DNA of 33,831 nt from Streptomyces populi (GTDB lineage Bacteria > Actinomycetota > Actinomycetes > Streptomycetales > Streptomycetaceae): assembly GCF_002911015.1 (NCBI RefSeq), contig NZ_KZ626929.1, forward strand, positions 1-33,831, read 5' to 3'. A program made the position numbers and the translations under genes. A model generated the notes under the pieces. It was not told the origin of the DNA and made no database searches. It saw only the letters and a list, made by a program, of their open reading frames with translations. Below, piece by piece: positions 1 through 8,700 of the stretch. Position 1 is the first letter of the stretch. The number at the start of each line of letters is the position of its first letter.

Positions 1-389
1 TGCGTCATGGTCTCGGAGGGCCGCGGCACCGGCCGAGGACGTGTGGGTGGAGGAGACGTGTGTGTCGGCGGCGGTGGCTGGGTGGTACGCGGGCCGACCG
101 TCGACGGGTGGACTGTCGGGCGGTTCGTGGAGGGCACCGGCCTGGGGGAGTGGGACGTTGTGGTCGCGGTGGGCTTGGGTGTCGAAGGCGCTGAGGTGGA
201 GGTGCGCGGCTCGGGTGTTTCCGACGGTTCCGCTCTTGACGGGGGTGTGCTCGGAGCCGTCGCCGCCGAGTCGGGTGTGTTCCCCTCCGAGTCCAGCAAC
301 AGCCACGTTCCGGTGCCGCCGAGAACGAGAACGGCGGCGCCGCCCGCTATCCACGAGGCCCGCCGCGAGGGGCGTCGGTGACGGCTCAT
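1..389 (-). CDS. N-terminal part of an exported, membrane-anchored Pro/Thr/Ser-rich protein (runs off the window)
   Basis: An open frame on the minus strand starts at the ATG at 389-387 and stays open to the window edge, giving 129 codons with no stop. The product begins with a basic stretch (MSRHRRPSRRAS), followed by one hydrophobic helix at about residues 13-32 (WIAGGAAVLVLGG then TWLLL). From about residue 35 the chain is almost entirely Pro, Thr, Ser and Ala (for example PSTPPSRAEPSETPEP and TTQPPPPTHTSPPPTRP). This is the layout of an exported or single-pass protein whose extracellular domain stands off the membrane on a flexible linker. That domain lies outside the window, so no function can be given. 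There is no lipobox cysteine. The opposite strand is also open but its translation is a Gly/Val-rich shadow. No strong ribosome site precedes the ATG. Seen: helix and linker. Inferred: export. Confidence 0.72.
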   Translation of the reverse strand, partial: MSRHRRPSRRASWIAGGAAVLVLGGTGTWLLLDSEGNTPDSAATAPSTPPSRAEPSETPEPRTSTSAPSTPKPTATTTSHSPRPVPSTNRPTVHPSTVGPRTTQPPPPTHTSPPPTRPRPVPRPSETMT

Positions 390-639
390 GGTTTCACTGT
401 CGCATTGCCGCGGTGATCCCGCAGTGGTAAGGGGTCGGAGGCCCGACCGTGCTCTCCTGCGCGGGCCGAAGACGATCATGTCTGCGGGGCCCGTGAGGAG
501 CCTGTGACCGCCTCCCGGATGCCGGTGGACCGCAGCCGGGGCCCACGCCCAGCCGTTCGGAGCCGACGACGATCGCTACGCGTACGGTCGTATGTGTCCA
601 CTGAGAGTCGTGAGCCGTTACTCCACCGGGTCGTCCGGT

Positions 640-850
640 TCCACCGAGATCCGGCCACCGCCGCCTCCTCCCGTTCGACCGCCCGCCACGCGAGCCTCCG
701 GCCCGACCAGCCGTGCCGTCGCAGCAGCTCCCGTACTCCCTGGACGGACAAGGACGCACCGAGGTGGTCCGCGATCAGCACGCGCACCCTCAAGAGCGTC
801 CACCGCTCACCCGTCCAGCCCTGGGCCATCGCACCGTTCGGCATGCCGCC
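640..850 (-). pseudogene. IS630-type transposase fragment (winged-helix N-terminal part)
   Basis: The minus-strand frame reads GWTGERWTLLRVRVLI, then SVQGVRELLRRHGWS, then WRAVEREEAAVAG. This is the pattern of the helix-turn-helix/winged-helix DNA-binding part of IS630-family transposases, whose usual form is RWTLARVxxLI then VQGVRxLLxRxGWS then AxERD. Homology fades beyond about position 640 and the DDE catalytic domain is not found, so this is a broken remnant. It lies directly beside the IS5-type remnant on the other strand, which suggests one element inserted into or recombined with the other. The family assignment comes from recognised motifs only. Confidence 0.7.
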
Positions 851-882
851 GGGGCGCGGGAAAAGGGGATCTGTAGAAGGAG

Positions 883-1392
883 CCGCCCGGCGGCATCGCC
901 ACCGAGCCGGACGATCACGGGCTCGGACACTCGCACGGCGGCCTGACCACCAAGCCGCACCTGACCGTCGAGCAGCGCCAGAAGTCCATGTCGATCGTGG
1001 TCACGGCCGGACAGCGCGGCGATTCCCCGCAGTTCGAGGTCGTCCTGGGCCGCATCCGGATCCCCCGGCTGGGGCCGGGCAGGCCGCGTGTTCGCCTCGA
1101 TCGGGTCCGCGCCGACAAGGCCTACGCCTCCCGTAAACCGCGCCTACCTGCGCCGACGCGGTATCCGCGGCACCATCCCGGACAAGGCCGACCAGGCCCG
1201 CAACCGCGAGGAACACGGTTCCCGCGGCGACCGGCCGTCGAGGTTCGACCCGGCGGACCACAGGCGGGGCATGCAGTGGAGTGCGGCATCAATCGCCTCA
1301 AAAGGCACCGCGCCGTGACGACGCGCTACGAAAAGCTCGCGGTCCGCTACGAGGCGACCGTCCTCGTGGCGGCCATCAACGAATGGCCGTGA
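883..1392 (+). pseudogene. IS5-family transposase pseudogene, N-terminally truncated with two frameshifts
   Basis: The frame carries EPDDHGLGHSHGGLTTKPH, then MSIVVTAGQRGDSPQFEVVL, then RVRADKAYASR, which is typical of the DDE domain of IS5-family transposases from actinomycetes. Near 1131 the homology moves to the next frame (NRAYLRRRGIRGTIPDKADQA). Near 1262 it moves back (HAVECGINRLKRHRAV, then YEATVLVAAINEWP), ending at the TGA at 1390-1392. Two compensating indels and a missing N-terminus mean it cannot make an active transposase. The 3' end lies only four bases from the stop of the convergent acetyltransferase gene. Seen: both frames and the switch points. Known: the motif order of the family. 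Confidence 0.85.
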
Positions 1393-1396
1393 CCAC

Positions 1397-1897
1397 TCAC
1401 ACGGCTCGTTCCATGCAGACCAGCTGGTCCCGCTCGTCCCACGAATCGGTGACGGTGAATCCAAGCCGCTCGTACAGGGCGATCGCACCAGCCCGCCATC
1501 TCCACACGGACAACCGCACTGCGCTGACGCTGCTTTCCGCGGCATGTACGAGCGCCGCGCTGACCAGGCTGGACGCGATGCCCCGCCCCCGGAACGCCGG
1601 GTCCGTCCAGAGTCTCTTGACCTCGGACCGTCCGTTGACAGGGGCGGTCACCACCAGGCAGCCCACCGCGGTGTCCCCGCTCAACGCCAGCAGCACGACA
1701 TCACCGACGAACACGGCCTGTGGATCCGCGATCTCCATCCGGTAGCGGTCCGGCAACCCATCCACGCCGGCGACGGCCTCACCCTTCTCGGCCTGCGTCT
1801 GCAGGTGGTAGGCCGCCAGCAGATCTGCCGGCCCATCCTGGACGGAAGGGGCCTGACCTGGCCAGCGGACGATGGCGACCTCGCATTGATGAGCCAT
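1397..1897 (-). CDS. GNAT-family N-acetyltransferase
   Basis: The 166-residue product beginning MAHQCEVAIVRW has the size and motifs of a stand-alone GCN5-related N-acetyltransferase, which transfers acetyl from acetyl-CoA to an amine. The acetyl-CoA pyrophosphate loop is the segment RLWTDPAFRGRGIASSLV at about residues 95-112, containing the R-G-R-G-I-A signature. The C-terminal motif B is seen in ALYERLGFTVTDSW. The acceptor cannot be told from the sequence. The frame stays open upstream into IS-related DNA, but family homology starts at the ATG at 1897-1895, so I chose that start. The ribosome site is weak. The gene lies between two decayed IS5-type fragments, about 50 bases from the left end of the second one (1946), so its original promoter may have been altered. 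It appears intact. Confidence 0.85.
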   Translation of the reverse strand: MAHQCEVAIVRWPGQAPSVQDGPADLLAAYHLQTQAEKGEAVAGVDGLPDRYRMEIADPQAVFVGDVVLLALSGDTAVGCLVVTAPVNGRSEVKRLWTDPAFRGRGIASSLVSAALVHAAESSVSAVRLSVWRWRAGAIALYERLGFTVTDSWDERDQLVCMERAV

Positions 1898-1945
1898 GAC
1901 GTGAGCATCGCATGACACTGCCGGGGCCAGAACGAGTATCTTGAT

Positions 1946-2245
1946 CCACTTTTGATGCACGCCCCGGTCGACTGGATCGCCCGGATCCCCGGCCGGGAAC
2001 TGGAAATCGTCCGCAAGGATCCCGGGCAGTGAGGCTTCCAGGTCCAGCCCAGGCGATGGGTGATCGAGTGCACCTTCGCATGGCTCACCGCCAACCGGTG
2101 TCCGGCCCGTGACTACGAAACCAGTCCCGCCCGTGCCGAGGCCATGATTCGCCGGGCCATGATCGGTGTCATGGTCCGTCGCCTTGCCCGAGGACGGACC
2201 GCGACTCGCCCCGGCCCACGCCCTCTTGCTCCCCGGGGCAGGTAA
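1946..2245 (+). pseudogene. Second IS5-type transposase remnant (C-terminal part, in-frame stop)
   Basis: The frame reads VDWIARIPGRELEIVRKDPG, meets a TGA near 2030, and continues GFQVQPRRWVIECTFAWL, then RDYETSPARAEAMIRRAM, then VMVRRLAR. The PRRWVxExTFAWL and RDYExxPxxxEAMI blocks mark the C-terminal catalytic-glutamate region of IS5-group transposases. The upstream DDE half is missing and a stop interrupts the rest, so this is a dead fragment. Its C-terminus differs from that of the 883-1392 remnant, so it comes from a different IS5 subgroup rather than being the other half of the same element. Confidence 0.82.
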
Positions 2246-2324
2246 ACCCGTTGAATCTCGGGCCAGTGCGGGCACTACTGTTCCATGCTGAGCCGGCTGC
2301 AACCAGTCACGGATCAAGCGTTGA

Positions 2325-2349
2325 CAACCACATCGGGAATCAGTGGTTG
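2325..2349 (-). terminator. Possible hairpin terminator at the end of the ABC transporter operon
   Basis: CAACCAC (2325-2331) and GTGGTTG (2343-2349) form a perfect 7-bp inverted repeat with an 11-base loop. The hairpin spans the stop codon at 2342-2340 of the last gene of the minus-strand operon. There is no clear U-tract, so it could instead be a relic of the neighbouring IS element. Confidence 0.3.
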
Positions 2350-2705
2350 GCCACTCTGGTGCTCGGTGTCGCGTTGGCCAGCTCACGGAATTGCGGGAAC
2401 CGCTCGGCCTTCGGGTCCAACACGTCGATCAGAGTGATGAGTATTTGCTGGAGTTCGGCAAGCCGGGACGCCGCCGGTGCGGTGTCCTCGGCGAGCCGGT
2501 CGATGTCCGCAAGGAGCGGGGCGAACCAGCGTTGAAAGACCTCGTCGCGATCGAGCTTCTCGCAGAACTCGGCATACCCCAGGCACCTGCGTCGACCCGG
2601 CGCTCCTTCCGGATGCACCATCAGCTCTCCGATGGCCCGTTGCTCGGCACGCCAGAGGCGCAGCACGTTTGGATGCACCGGCTGATGCGTAGGGATGACG
2701 AGCAC
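2340..2705 (-). CDS. Small hypothetical protein, last gene of the ABC transporter operon
   Basis: This 121-residue product starts at a GTG, 39 bases after the stop of the ATPase gene and in the same frame. I do not recognise a family. The sequence is soluble and looks genuinely protein-like: a Trp/Leu/Glu-rich N-terminal part (VLRLWRAEQRAIGELMV), an acidic-aromatic middle (FCEKLDRDEVFQRWFAPLLA), and a probable helix (RLAELQQILITLIDVLDP). It has no signal peptide or membrane helix. Its position suggests an accessory of the transporter. Against it: the GTG start is weakly supported (GGGAGG lies too far upstream at about 2728) and the opposite strand is also open across the region. Confidence 0.55.
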   Translation of the reverse strand: MLVIPTHQPVHPNVLRLWRAEQRAIGELMVHPEGAPGRRRCLGYAEFCEKLDRDEVFQRWFAPLLADIDRLAEDTAPAASRLAELQQILITLIDVLDPKAERFPQFRELANATPSTRVANH

Positions 2706-2744
2706 CGAGCGTATCCCGGCACGCCTCCGCGCCTCCCACGGCTG

Positions 2745-3455
2745 TCACAGGCGGTCCGGGCCGTCTGCGATCACTCGTGCGTATCCGCCCGCCGAGCGCA
2801 GCTCGTCCAGCGACCCGGCGAACCGTTTGCGCCCGTCCTTGAGCACGACCACGCTGTTGCAGCACCCCTCCACGTCCTCCAGCAGATGGGTGGCCATGAC
2901 GACCACGGTTGTGGCGCTCAGTTCCTTCAGCAGCAGGTGCAGTTGGTCGCGCTGTTCCGGGTCGAGACCGTTCGTCGGCTCGTCGAGGAGCAGGAGTTCC
3001 GGCCGGTTCACCAAGGCTTGAGCGATCCCGACGCGGCGTTGCATACCGCCGGAGAGGGAGCGGTACTTCTTGTCGATACGTGCGCTCAGGCCGACTCTCT
3101 CCACCGCGCGCTCCACTGCCGGTCCCCCTGTTCGGGTGGGCATGTCCTTGAGCCAGGCGGCATAGGCGACACACTCGCGGACTGTGAATCCGCGGAACAT
3201 CTCACACTTCTGTGGCAGATAGCCGAGTCTGCGGCGGATCTCCCGCCGTTCGGCGGGGCGGGCGGGATCTCTGCCCAGAAGCCTGAGTTCGCCTTCGGCT
3301 GGGCCTGTTGCCGTCGCCAGCACGGCGAGCAGTGAACTCTTCCCGGAACCGTTTGGCCCCAGCAGACCGTGGACTCCGTGAGGCAGCTCCAGATAGAGAC
3401 TGTCGACCGCGGTGGTGCGCCGGTGGCGGACGGTCACTCGGCGGGCGCTGATCAT
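2745..3455 (-). CDS. ABC transporter ATP-binding protein
   Basis: This 236-residue protein has a complete ABC ATPase core: Walker A GPNGSGKSS (about 33-41), Q-loop GYLPQK (78-83), signature LSGGMQRR (134-141), Walker B LLLLDEPTNGLD (154-165) and switch histidine in MATH (187-190). It would hydrolyse ATP on the inner membrane face to drive the two membrane proteins encoded upstream. The single-cassette form with a short C-terminus (KRFAGSLDELR) resembles the drug, peptide or lantibiotic-immunity type of exporter rather than a sugar or amino-acid importer. No binding protein is encoded nearby, which also favours export. Its ATG overlaps the permease stop by four bases (ATGA), indicating coupled translation. 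The substrate is unknown. Confidence 0.93.
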   Translation of the reverse strand: MISARRVTVRHRRTTAVDSLYLELPHGVHGLLGPNGSGKSSLLAVLATATGPAEGELRLLGRDPARPAERREIRRRLGYLPQKCEMFRGFTVRECVAYAAWLKDMPTRTGGPAVERAVERVGLSARIDKKYRSLSGGMQRRVGIAQALVNRPELLLLDEPTNGLDPEQRDQLHLLLKELSATTVVVMATHLLEDVEGCCNSVVVLKDGRKRFAGSLDELRSAGGYARVIADGPDRL

Positions 3456-4096
3456 CGGGACCTCAAGTCGTCGAAGGACTCACGGCGGAGGGTGAGCAGA
3501 AGGGTCAGTGCGCCGGCGGCCAGCGCCCAGAGGAACTGGGAACCGAAGTCGAGGAGATCCATGAGGACTTTGAGAAGGACAGGGCGCCAGGATGTGACCT
3601 GTCGGTCCGCCCGCATGGACAGCCGGGTGATGGCCGAGACTCCCAGCAACCACGTGACGGCCACCGCGCCGGCGCCGAGCAGGCAGCCGATGTAGGAGCT
3701 GAGAACGAGCGTGGCGAGGGTGAGGGTCAGGCACGGCATCAGCCAGGCCGCTGCCCAGAGCGAGCCGCTCAACCCGGCCAGGCCGGTGGCGGCGAGCAGT
3801 GGCAGAGAGATGGCCAGGACGACTCCGGTCCGTAGGAGCAGCAGCCGCAGGCCTCCGGCCGGGGTTGTCCGGACGACCGGCGCGAACGGGTCGGCCTTGC
3901 CTCCGTAGCTGACGGCGACCCATACGAGGGGCAGTAGCGGGGCGAGCAGAAGGAGCAGCGCCAGGGTGTCCTCCTGGCCGGCGACCCTCCCCAGCCAAAC
4001 GCCGACCGCGCACACTCCGGAGACGGCGAGCAGCCAGGGCCACCGCAAGCCGGGGACGGCTCGCAACCACACGGGAAGAAGCTGACGTGGGTTCAT
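3452..4096 (-). CDS. ABC transporter permease, six-helix membrane protein
   Basis: The 214-residue product starting MNPRQLLPVWLRAVPG has about six hydrophobic segments. They lie near residues 20-36, 46-64 (LALLLLLAPLLPLVWVAV), 84-104, 113-132 (WLMPCLTLTLATLVLSSYI), 138-155 and 192-207 (FLWALAAGALTLLLTL). It has no enzymatic motif, and its size fits the permease subunit of a small ABC exporter working with the ATPase downstream. The start is set by the ATGA overlap with the preceding gene: ATG at 4096-4094 and TGA at 4095-4093. The frame stays open far upstream as a shadow of the neighbour, but that extension reads as Arg-rich nonsense and was rejected. Its own stop overlaps the ATPase start in the same manner. 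Confidence 0.85.
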   Translation of the reverse strand: MNPRQLLPVWLRAVPGLRWPWLLAVSGVCAVGVWLGRVAGQEDTLALLLLLAPLLPLVWVAVSYGGKADPFAPVVRTTPAGGLRLLLLRTGVVLAISLPLLAATGLAGLSGSLWAAAWLMPCLTLTLATLVLSSYIGCLLGAGAVAVTWLLGVSAITRLSMRADRQVTSWRPVLLKVLMDLLDFGSQFLWALAAGALTLLLTLRRESFDDLRSR

Positions 4097-5376
4097 GACG
4101 ACCACCGTGGGGTGTAAGGCATGTCGGGCAGTGATTTCCCGGACTCCACGGCGTCGAGGTACCGGCTGAGCCAGTTCGTGCGCTGCTTCGGAGGCATCTC
4201 GTTCAGGAGCTGGACGAGATGCAGTTGCTCTTCTCCGTAGAGCACGCTGTCCGGTGAGGTGCCGGTCAACCAGGTGAACACCGCTCCCTCCAGGGGCCCT
4301 GTACAGAGATCCGGGCAGGCGATGTCCCTGGCGAGGGATCTGGCATCGGCGGAGAGCTCGATACCGATGACTCGAGGGCCTGTGTCGGCCGGGTCGTTGT
4401 CGGCTCCCCAGTCTCCGTAGCGATAGCTCTGGTCGCTCACCACGTAATAGGAGGGTGCACCGCGCACGCCTCGCAGTTTTCCGGCCAGCCGGTCCACCTG
4501 GGGTTGGAGACGTCGCCGCGCGCCTTCGTTCTCCTTCGGCAGGCAAAGAGCAACGGCACGTCCCGTGCAGCGCATCTCGGAGGCGTTGACGGCCGAGATC
4601 GCGGCACTGCCTTTCTGCGTCAGATGCAACCCCAGTGCCGCTGTCCCGGCCACCGTCACCAGTACGACGGCCGTCTTCCAGCAGCGCGCGCACAAGCTGA
4701 CGGCGGCCGCCGCCACGACGGCGAGCATCAGGGCCCTGCACCAGGGCAGCCACGGATGAGGGCGAACCGGAACCCAGCCGGACGTGCCGGGCGGAAGCGC
4801 GTCCCCGGTGTAGTTGATCTCTGCGGGATGTGTGATCGCCGACCACCAAGAGCTCTGCCCGAACAGGATCAAGGCCGTGACGAGCACGAACGGAGTCGCC
4901 GGGAGCGGGACGGCGCGGCCGGCCAGGTGGCCGAAGCACGAGACGGCCACGATCGACGCTGCGTCGACGGTCATGGCATCGAACGGCGGGCGGTGGGACG
5001 GCTGTCCCGCGTAAGGCCACACGAGCACGGCCAGGACCGCCAGCAGGTATCCAGCCAGTGGCCACAGGACGCCTGAGGCAAGGCCTGCCAAGCGCTGGGT
5101 CAGAACTCCGCGAACGGCTGTCGCATGGATCCAATCGACTCCGCTGCGTACCTCGGCGCCGCCCTGCCAGCTTGCCAGGAGGACGGCGGCCGCCCCGCCG
5201 TAGCCGCAGGCCGCCTCATGGAGGTTCTCGCCGATCTCGATCCATCGATGCGTGGACTGGGTCACGGCGAAGCCGGCGATCAAAGCCGCCACGGTCAACG
5301 ACACGAACGGGCCTGCCTGGCGCCGCAGATTCGCCCGAAGCACCAGTGCACCAGGTTCCCACCGCGCTGCATACAT
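4093..5376 (-). CDS. Polytopic membrane protein with large soluble C-terminal domain, first gene of the ABC transporter operon
   Basis: The 427-residue product has two parts. Residues 1 to about 250 contain roughly six hydrophobic segments (for example VSLTVAALIAGFAV, LAGYLLAVLAVLVW, FVLVTALILFGQ, ALMLAVVAAAAVSL, AVVLVTVAGTAALGL). Residues of about 255-427 form one soluble domain with six cysteines, starting near ISAVNASEMRCTG and including YYVVSDQSYRYGDWG, IACPDLCTG, FTWLTG and QRTNWLSRYLDAVESG. I do not recognise this domain. The first half looks like a second ABC permease subunit, making a heteromeric exporter with the next two genes. If the last helix exits outward, the cysteine-bearing tail would be outside the membrane. 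The stop overlaps the next start by four bases. The ATG at 5376 lacks a clear ribosome site, though GTG or ATG codons slightly downstream are no better. Confidence 0.8.
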   Translation of the reverse strand: MYAARWEPGALVLRANLRRQAGPFVSLTVAALIAGFAVTQSTHRWIEIGENLHEAACGYGGAAAVLLASWQGGAEVRSGVDWIHATAVRGVLTQRLAGLASGVLWPLAGYLLAVLAVLVWPYAGQPSHRPPFDAMTVDAASIVAVSCFGHLAGRAVPLPATPFVLVTALILFGQSSWWSAITHPAEINYTGDALPPGTSGWVPVRPHPWLPWCRALMLAVVAAAAVSLCARCWKTAVVLVTVAGTAALGLHLTQKGSAAISAVNASEMRCTGRAVALCLPKENEGARRRLQPQVDRLAGKLRGVRGAPSYYVVSDQSYRYGDWGADNDPADTGPRVIGIELSADARSLARDIACPDLCTGPLEGAVFTWLTGTSPDSVLYGEEQLHLVQLLNEMPPKQRTNWLSRYLDAVESGKSLPDMPYTPRWSS

Positions 5377-5770
5377 GATGTGGAGGACCGTTGCCGCTGT
5401 GCCCGCGGTTGCGGGCGGTCAGGGGCGTGACGAGGTGAAGGCAGGCGCACGAGTTGCGCAAGAGCGCATAAGACCGCCGCCGTGCCGCTCCGGGAAGGCT
5501 CGGTCCGACCTTCGCGACGGGCAAGCAGGGCTGAAGGCGGCAGGTTGTGCACCAGCGTGAAGGCAATGCGCTTCCGCGAGGTCAGGGAAGCGCCCATCGA
5601 GCATGGCTGCGCGCAAGCCGGGCAACCAGCCCTGTGTACGAGGGATTCGCAGCCCCACATTTCTCATCTGTCTTTTCCCGCCCCATTGTGTTGAGCCTTG
5701 TGCGGCCCTACTGTTCGACTTTGCCTGAGTCTGTTTGATGCCGATCGTTCGGGCCGTATGGAGGGCCGCA
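5377..5770. other. Divergent intergenic region between the ABC operon and the beta-galactosidase gene
   Basis: About 390 bases separate two divergently read transcription units, so both promoters should lie here. Several short frames are open on each strand but all are Arg/Pro/Ser-rich shadows with no plausible start. I looked for a precursor peptide for the exporter and saw none. No convincing -35/-10 pair or long palindrome stands out by eye. Confidence 0.5.
5760..5765 (+). promoter_or_regulatory. Shine-Dalgarno site that fixes the beta-galactosidase start
   Basis: GGAGGG lies five bases before the GTG at 5771. The ATG at 5738 and TTG at 5735 in the same frame have no purine-rich site ahead of them. 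Starting at 5771 also places the arginine-rich n-region of the signal peptide near the N-terminus, as expected. Confidence 0.75.
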
Positions 5771-8700
5771 GTGCGGGGTAATCAGATCAGTTCAGAAGTT
5801 ACGAGGACCGGTCGGGGGAGACGGTGGAGGGCGGTCCTCGCGACCGCCGCGACCATCGCCCTCGCCGCGGGCATGAGCGCGCCCGCCGCGGCGGCGCGGG
5901 ACGTCGGCGTACAGGCTCCCGCCGCTGCGCCCGCCGTCGGTCCGCGGGCGCACGCGGTGAGTATCGACGGCTACTCGTTCCTCGTCGACGGCAAGCGGAC
6001 CTACCTGTGGTCCGGCGAGTTCCACTACTTTCGGCTCCCGAGCCCGGACCTGTGGCGCGACATCTTCCAGAAGATGAAGGCCGCGGGCTTCAACTCCACG
6101 TCGTTGTACTTCGACTGGGGATACCACTCGCCGAAGCCGGGTGTGTACGACTTCAGCGGGGTGCGTGACGTCGACAAGCTGCTCGACATGGCCGAGGAGG
6201 CCGGACTCTACGTCATCGCCCGCCCGGCGCCGTACATCAACGCGGAGGTCGACAGCGGGGGCCTGCCCGGCTGGCTGACCACCAAGGCGGGGAACAACCG
6301 CAGTGACGAACCGCGGTTCCTGAAGTACGCGGACGAATGGCTGACCCGGATCGACCGGATCATCGCCCGCCACCAACTGACCAACGGGACCGGCTCCGTC
6401 ATCGCCTACCAGGTCGAGAACGAGTACTACAACGGCTCGGCCGCCGGCCACTCCTACATGAAGCACCTGGAGGACAAGGCCCGCGCCGACGGTATCACCG
6501 TGCCGCTGACCGGCAACAACAACGGCACCTTCAACTCCGGTACCGGCGCCCTGGACGTCGACGGCCCCGACTCCTACCCGCAGGGCTTCGACTGCTCGAA
6601 CCCCTCGAAGTGGAACGGCGTTCCGGACATCAGTTACGACCACCCCGCCGGCAGGCCGCTGTACTCGCCGGAGTTCCAGGGCGGCGCCTTCGACCCCTGG
6701 GGCGGGCCGGGCTACGACAAGTGCGCCCAGCTGATCAACGATCAGTTCGCCAACGTGTTCTACAAGCAGAACATAGCCGTCGGCGCCACCGCGCAGAGCT
6801 TCTACATGACCTACGGCGGCACCAACTGGGGCTGGCTGGGCATGCCGCAGAACTACACGTCCTACGACTACGGCGCCGCGATCCGCGAGAACCGCCGGCT
6901 CGACCCGAAGTACGACGAGGACAAGCTGATCGGGTACTTCACACAGTCGGTCGCACCGCTGACCAAGACCGAGACGATCAGGGCCACACCGCCCGACGAC
7001 TCCGCGGTCGTGGACACCGCCCGGATGAACCCCGACACAAAGACGCAGTTCCACGTCCTGCGGCACGGCAACTCCACGTCCACCGCGGTCGACAGGACCC
7101 ACATCGCGGTGGACTTCAACGCCCGGCCCTCCGCCGACACCACCTACACCTGGGACGACCCCGACGCCGCGCTGCAATACACCGGTTCGTGGTCGCACGT
7201 GGCCGACCAGAGCTACACCGGCGGCGACTACAAGCACACCGAGTCCTTCTCCGACAAGGCCGGTGACTCGGTGAGTGTCCCCTTCGAGGGCACCGCGATC
7301 CGCTGGATCGGCTCGAAGACCGACAACCACGGCAATGCCGACGTCTACCTCGACGGCACCAAGGTCGCGACGGTCGACGACTCCGGCGGCGAGAACCAGG
7401 CGGTGATCTTCCAGAAGACCGGCCTGCCGGACGGAGCGCACACCCTGAAAATCGTCGTCGACGGCAGTCACGGCCCGGGCTCCACCGACGACTACGTGGC
7501 CATCGACGCCATCGACGTGCCGACGGGTACCGCCGCGGAGCCGACCTACCCGGTCGTGCCCCAGCAGCCGGGCACCGCGATCACGCTCGACGGACGCGAC
7601 TCACACGTGATCGTGGCCAACTACCGGCTCGGCGAATCGCAGTTGCGGTATTCGACCTCGGAGATCATGACCAACGCGACCATCGGTGACCGGGACGTCG
7701 CCGTGCTCTACGGCGATGCGGGCAGCGACGGTGAGACCGTGCTGCGCTACGCCTCCGAGCCTACGGTGACCTCCAGCGGCGGCCCGGTCACGACGACCTG
7801 GGACGCGGCCACCGGCGACCTTCGGCTGAACTACACGCACAAGGGCCTGATCCGCGTCGGCATCACCGGCGGTGGACAGCGCCCGCTCGAACTGCTCGTC
7901 GGCGACAAGGCCACGGCCAAGACCTTCTGGCGTCAGGACACAGCGGCCGGCCCCGTCCTCGTGCGCGGCAGCCACCTGCTGCGGACGGCGACCAGTCTGC
8001 ATGGCGGCCGCACCCTGGCACTCACCGGCGACAACGCCGACGACAAGAACATCGAGGTGTTCACCTCCGCCGACCACATCACCTGGAACGGCCGGACCGT
8101 CGACACCCGGGCCGGCGGCACGGGGAGCCCAGCCGGGAAGATCCCGACGGCAGCCCCGGTACGCCTGCCGGCACTCACCGACTGGAAGCACAGCGAGGAG
8201 TCGCCCGAAGCGGCTCCCGGTTTCGACGACACCAGCTGGCAGGTGGCCGACAGGACGACCACCAACAGCATCTCCGGTGTCAACGCGCCGCCGGTGCTCT
8301 ACGCGGACGACTACGGTTTCCACACCGGTAACGTGTGGTACCGCGGCCGCTTCCACGCCACCGGCAAGGAGACCGGCGTCCGCCTGGTCTCGGACTCCGG
8401 CGGAGGGGCGCAGGCGTTCTCGGCCTGGCTCAACGGCACCTTCCTGGGCAGCTCCACCACGGGCAGGGCCGACTTCACCTTCCCGGCCGATGTGCTCAAG
8501 TCCAAGGGTGACAACGTCATTTCCGTGCTCACCGTGAACATGGGGCACGAGGAGGACTACAACTCGACCAACGGCAACAAGGCAGCGCGAGGACTGACAA
8601 GCGCCTCCCTCGCCGGGGCACCGCTGACCGCCGTCACCTGGCGGCTACAGGGCGTACGCGGCGGCGAGGACCTGCAGGACACGGTGCGCGGGCCGCTCTC

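Noticed and set aside
2343..3335. Plus-strand frame opposite the ABC ATPase
   Set aside because: It has no domain, while the minus strand carries the full set of ABC motifs.
4097..5134. Upstream extension of the ABC permease frame
   Set aside because: The extension overlaps the preceding membrane protein in another frame and reads as Arg/Pro-rich nonsense; the ATGA overlap gives a natural start at 4096.
5380..5730. Possible peptide precursor for the exporter upstream of its operon
   Set aside because: Short frames here lack a plausible start, leader peptide or core pattern; composition matches random GC-rich shadow.
5792..7471. Antisense frame opposite the beta-galactosidase
   Set aside because: Val/Gly/Arg-rich shadow; the plus strand has catalytic GH35 motifs throughout.
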